Positions 6,322-8,027 of a DNA stretch of 8,027 bases are shown in pieces. Source of the stretch: Bryobacterales bacterium. Lineage in GTDB: Bacteria > Cyanobacteriota > Vampirovibrionia > Obscuribacterales > Obscuribacteraceae. The notes under the pieces are model-generated. The model searched no databases. It was not told where the DNA came from and worked only from the letters and a program-made list of their open reading frames with translations. Made by a program: the position numbers and the translations under genes. The stretch lies in contig CAJCHQ010000848.1 in assembly GCA_903970295.1 (NCBI GenBank), positions 1 to 8,027 of the forward strand. Reading direction: 5' to 3'. The stretch's first letter is position 1; every line of letters begins with the position of its first letter.

Positions 6322-6888
6322 ATGAACAAAAAAGACGAAGAAATCCAGCGTAAGCTTTTGGAATTAGAAGCCGCGGTTCTTAAAGAAGCACCACCTCAGC
6401 CTTCATTGCCGGCATCGCATCAGCATTCCACAGCGATGACCAGCCTGGGAGCCAGCGCCGCATCCGGCTCGACGTCTAGGGTGCCAGCCACGACAACGAA
6501 CGTACAACAGGACCTGTGCTATTTTCTCGGCATCGGCTTGATTTTTACCGGACTGCTGATGTTCTTCAATCAAGTCCACGTCGGCAGCGGCGTGCTGGCC
6601 ATGCTTGGCATGGGCGGCAGCGGCTTCGCTCTCATCCTCGTGCCTTTGATGTTCGGGCTGGGCTGGCTCATGTACGATTCTAAAAATAAGTGGGCCTGGC
6701 TTTTGACTGCATCGGTTTGCGGATTCATTGTTTTTGCAGTACTGAGCAGCCTGGTGATGACTTTTCCAACGATGACACTGCTCGGTACGATCATGCTATT
6801 GTTGCCTTTTGCAGCCGGCGGTGCGCTCCTACTCAAGGGACTAGGAGGTCCGAAAGCTATGCAGGATAAATTGATCACCAAAGAATGA
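6322..6888 (+). CDS. Four-helix membrane protein of unknown function
   Basis: I do not recognise this 188-residue protein. The first 22 residues are charged and helix-like (KKDEEIQRKLLELEAAVLKE). Next comes a low-complexity stretch rich in Pro, Ser, Ala and Thr (about 23-60). Four hydrophobic segments follow at about 65-83, 99-118, 124-147 and 150-173, then a short basic tail. The segment between helices 1 and 2 and helix 2 itself are glycine-rich (MLGMGGSG). It looks like a small inner-membrane protein with a cytoplasmic N-terminal arm. The ribosome site GAGGA at 6314-6318 lies only 3-4 nt from the ATG. The gene starts 38 bp after nadE, and its TGA overlaps the ATG of the following beta-oxidation gene, so it is probably co-transcribed and translationally coupled. 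No function is proposed; context hints only at lipid or redox metabolism. It is well supported as a gene, unknown as to role. Confidence 0.85.
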   Translation: MNKKDEEIQRKLLELEAAVLKEAPPQPSLPASHQHSTAMTSLGASAASGSTSRVPATTTNVQQDLCYFLGIGLIFTGLLMFFNQVHVGSGVLAMLGMGGSGFALILVPLMFGLGWLMYDSKNKWAWLLTASVCGFIVFAVLSSLVMTFPTMTLLGTIMLLLPFAAGGALLLKGLGGPKAMQDKLITKE

Positions 6889-8027
6889 CGGCATTGGATA
6901 CCACTGTTCGACCAAACGTGATGATCAGAAAGCGCAGCTCAGGCATCGCTTTCATGATTCTGGATGCGGCGGGCAAAGTGAACATGCTCTCCTCGGGCGT
7001 CATGGACGAATTCGAGAATTGCATCAAACAAGTTGCAGAAGATCACAGCATCAAAGCCGTCGGCATCATCTCGGGCAAGCCCGACACGTTTTTGTCCGGG
7101 GCCGATTTGCACGAGATCATGAAATTCAATGACTCAGCCCAGGGCGAAGCACTTTCGCGCCGGGGGCAACATATATTCAACGGTCTGGCCTCGATGAACA
7201 AACCGACGGTTGTCGGTATTCATGGAGTTTGCCTTGGGGGCGGACTGGAGCTTGCCCTTTGCTGCACCAAAAGAATCGCCACAGATTCACCAATCACCTT
7301 GATTGGACTGCCTGAAGTCAAACTTGGTTTTGTCCCCGGTCTTGGTGGCACTCAAAGATTGCCCCGCTTGATCGGTGTGCGTAATTCACTGGAAGTGATT
7401 CTTACCGGAGACCCAGTTTCAGCCCAAAGAGCTCACGAACTGGGCATAATCGAAAAACTGACCACACCAGAAAAATTGCTGCAAGATGTCGAGGCAGAAT
7501 TGCTCCTCCTTCTGGAAAATTGGGGGCCTAATCAAAACGACAATGTGCAAGCCAAAGATGAATTAGCGCCGGAAAAAATCAAAAGTTTGTTCGCCATGGC
7601 CGAGCGATCTGTTCGCATCAGAACAAAGGGCAATTATCCAGCCCAGACAAAAGTGCTTGAAGTCATGAAAGTCGGTTTGAATGAAGGCATGGTTGCTGGC
7701 CTTGAACTGGAATCGAAAGTCTTCGGTGAATTAGCCGTGACCGATGTCTCGAGAAATCTAGTCTTCCTTACATTTACTTCCGAATTCGCCAAGCAATCAG
7801 CCCTCGCTACCGCCAGCAAGGGCACCACACCACCAGTCCATACCGTGGGCATCGTCGGTAGTGGCTTGATGGGATCGACGATCGCTCAGCTGGCTGCTGC
7901 AAACGGAATCAACGTCCTTTTGGCGGCGGTCAACCCTGACAGGCAGTCCCAAGCAGTCGAACAGGGCAAGGAAATCCAGCAACGTCTGGAAAAGCTGAAA
8001 ACGGAAAGCAAATCGGAAACAATCGAG
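6885..8027 (+). CDS. fadJ: Enoyl-CoA hydratase/3-hydroxyacyl-CoA dehydrogenase, FadJ/FadB type (3' end outside window)
   Basis: The first 381 codons of a beta-oxidation multifunctional enzyme that hydrates 2-enoyl-CoA and then oxidises the 3-hydroxyacyl-CoA with NAD+. The crotonase domain (about 12-200) has the oxyanion-hole segments SGADLHEI (71-78) and GVCLGGGLELAL (114-125). Both catalytic glutamates are present: Glu122 in GGGLELAL and Glu144 in GLPEVKLGFVPGLGGTQRLPR. The family linker follows (RTKGNYPAQTKVLEVMKVGL, then VFGELAVTDVSRNL, about 246-292). The dehydrogenase Rossmann fold opens at VGIVGSGLMG (321-330), with GxGxxG at 325-330. The acidic residue expected at the end of beta-2 is Ala348 instead. 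The window ends before the His-Glu dehydrogenase catalytic residues and about half of the usual 700-plus residues. The start is the ATG in an ATGA overlap with the membrane protein gene, implying coupling. The symbol is tentative between fadJ and fadB; the family is certain. Confidence 0.93.
   Translation, partial: MTALDTTVRPNVMIRKRSSGIAFMILDAAGKVNMLSSGVMDEFENCIKQVAEDHSIKAVGIISGKPDTFLSGADLHEIMKFNDSAQGEALSRRGQHIFNGLASMNKPTVVGIHGVCLGGGLELALCCTKRIATDSPITLIGLPEVKLGFVPGLGGTQRLPRLIGVRNSLEVILTGDPVSAQRAHELGIIEKLTTPEKLLQDVEAELLLLLENWGPNQNDNVQAKDELAPEKIKSLFAMAERSVRIRTKGNYPAQTKVLEVMKVGLNEGMVAGLELESKVFGELAVTDVSRNLVFLTFTSEFAKQSALATASKGTTPPVHTVGIVGSGLMGSTIAQLAAANGINVLLAAVNPDRQSQAVEQGKEIQQRLEKLKTESKSETIE

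Noticed and set aside
1..8027. A defence system, mobile element, phage or CRISPR locus
   Set aside because: No transposase, integrase, terminal repeats, spacer array or defence-type domain was seen on either strand; composition looks even across the window.

Overview
This is a bacterial chromosomal window with five recognisable protein genes and one unrecognised membrane protein gene, arranged as two divergent blocks. Base composition and codon use look even throughout by eye. I see no insertion sequence, phage gene, CRISPR array, tRNA or rRNA. The secreted proteins carry Sec signal peptides. One secreted protein ends in what looks like an S-layer-homology (SLH) region, the tetratricopeptide (TPR) gene is long, and the ribosome hibernation factor is of the long form. 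Together these fit a diderm bacterium related to Cyanobacteria, such as the non-photosynthetic Melainabacteria/Vampirovibrionia (for example Obscuribacterales). That placement is an impression from protein style, not a demonstrated assignment.

Left block, all on the minus strand, read from right to left. At 4316-2961 is a secreted TIM-barrel protein of glycoside-hydrolase-like type with an SLH-like C-terminal part. A 415-bp gap follows that appears to hold the leader of the next gene, including a 7-bp perfect hairpin. At 2545-1955 is hpf, the long-form ribosome hibernation promoting factor, followed by a good intrinsic terminator at 1937-1902. After a gap with a 12-bp perfect palindrome comes a secreted TPR-repeat protein, which starts at a TTG codon at 1672 and runs off the left edge with at least 12 TPR units. 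The long ORF has no ATG or GTG near its 5' end and was placed by reading the frame directly.

Right block, all on the plus strand. nadE (glutamine-dependent NAD+ synthetase, 4571-6283) is followed after 38 bp by a small four-helix membrane protein of unknown function (6322-6888). The stop codon of that gene overlaps the start of a FadJ/FadB-type fusion of enoyl-CoA hydratase and 3-hydroxyacyl-CoA dehydrogenase (6885 onward), which is cut by the right edge after 381 codons. The spacing suggests one transcription unit linking NAD supply to an NAD-using beta-oxidation enzyme. The two blocks diverge from a 254-bp region (4317-4570) with a -10-like box on each strand.

Nothing here amounts to a clearly new system. 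The items most worth a second look are the alanine where the NAD-binding aspartate is expected in the dehydrogenase domain, the glycoside-hydrolase-like protein that may lack a catalytic acid, the paired-TPR super-repeat, the structured hpf leader, and the unknown membrane protein translationally coupled to the beta-oxidation gene.
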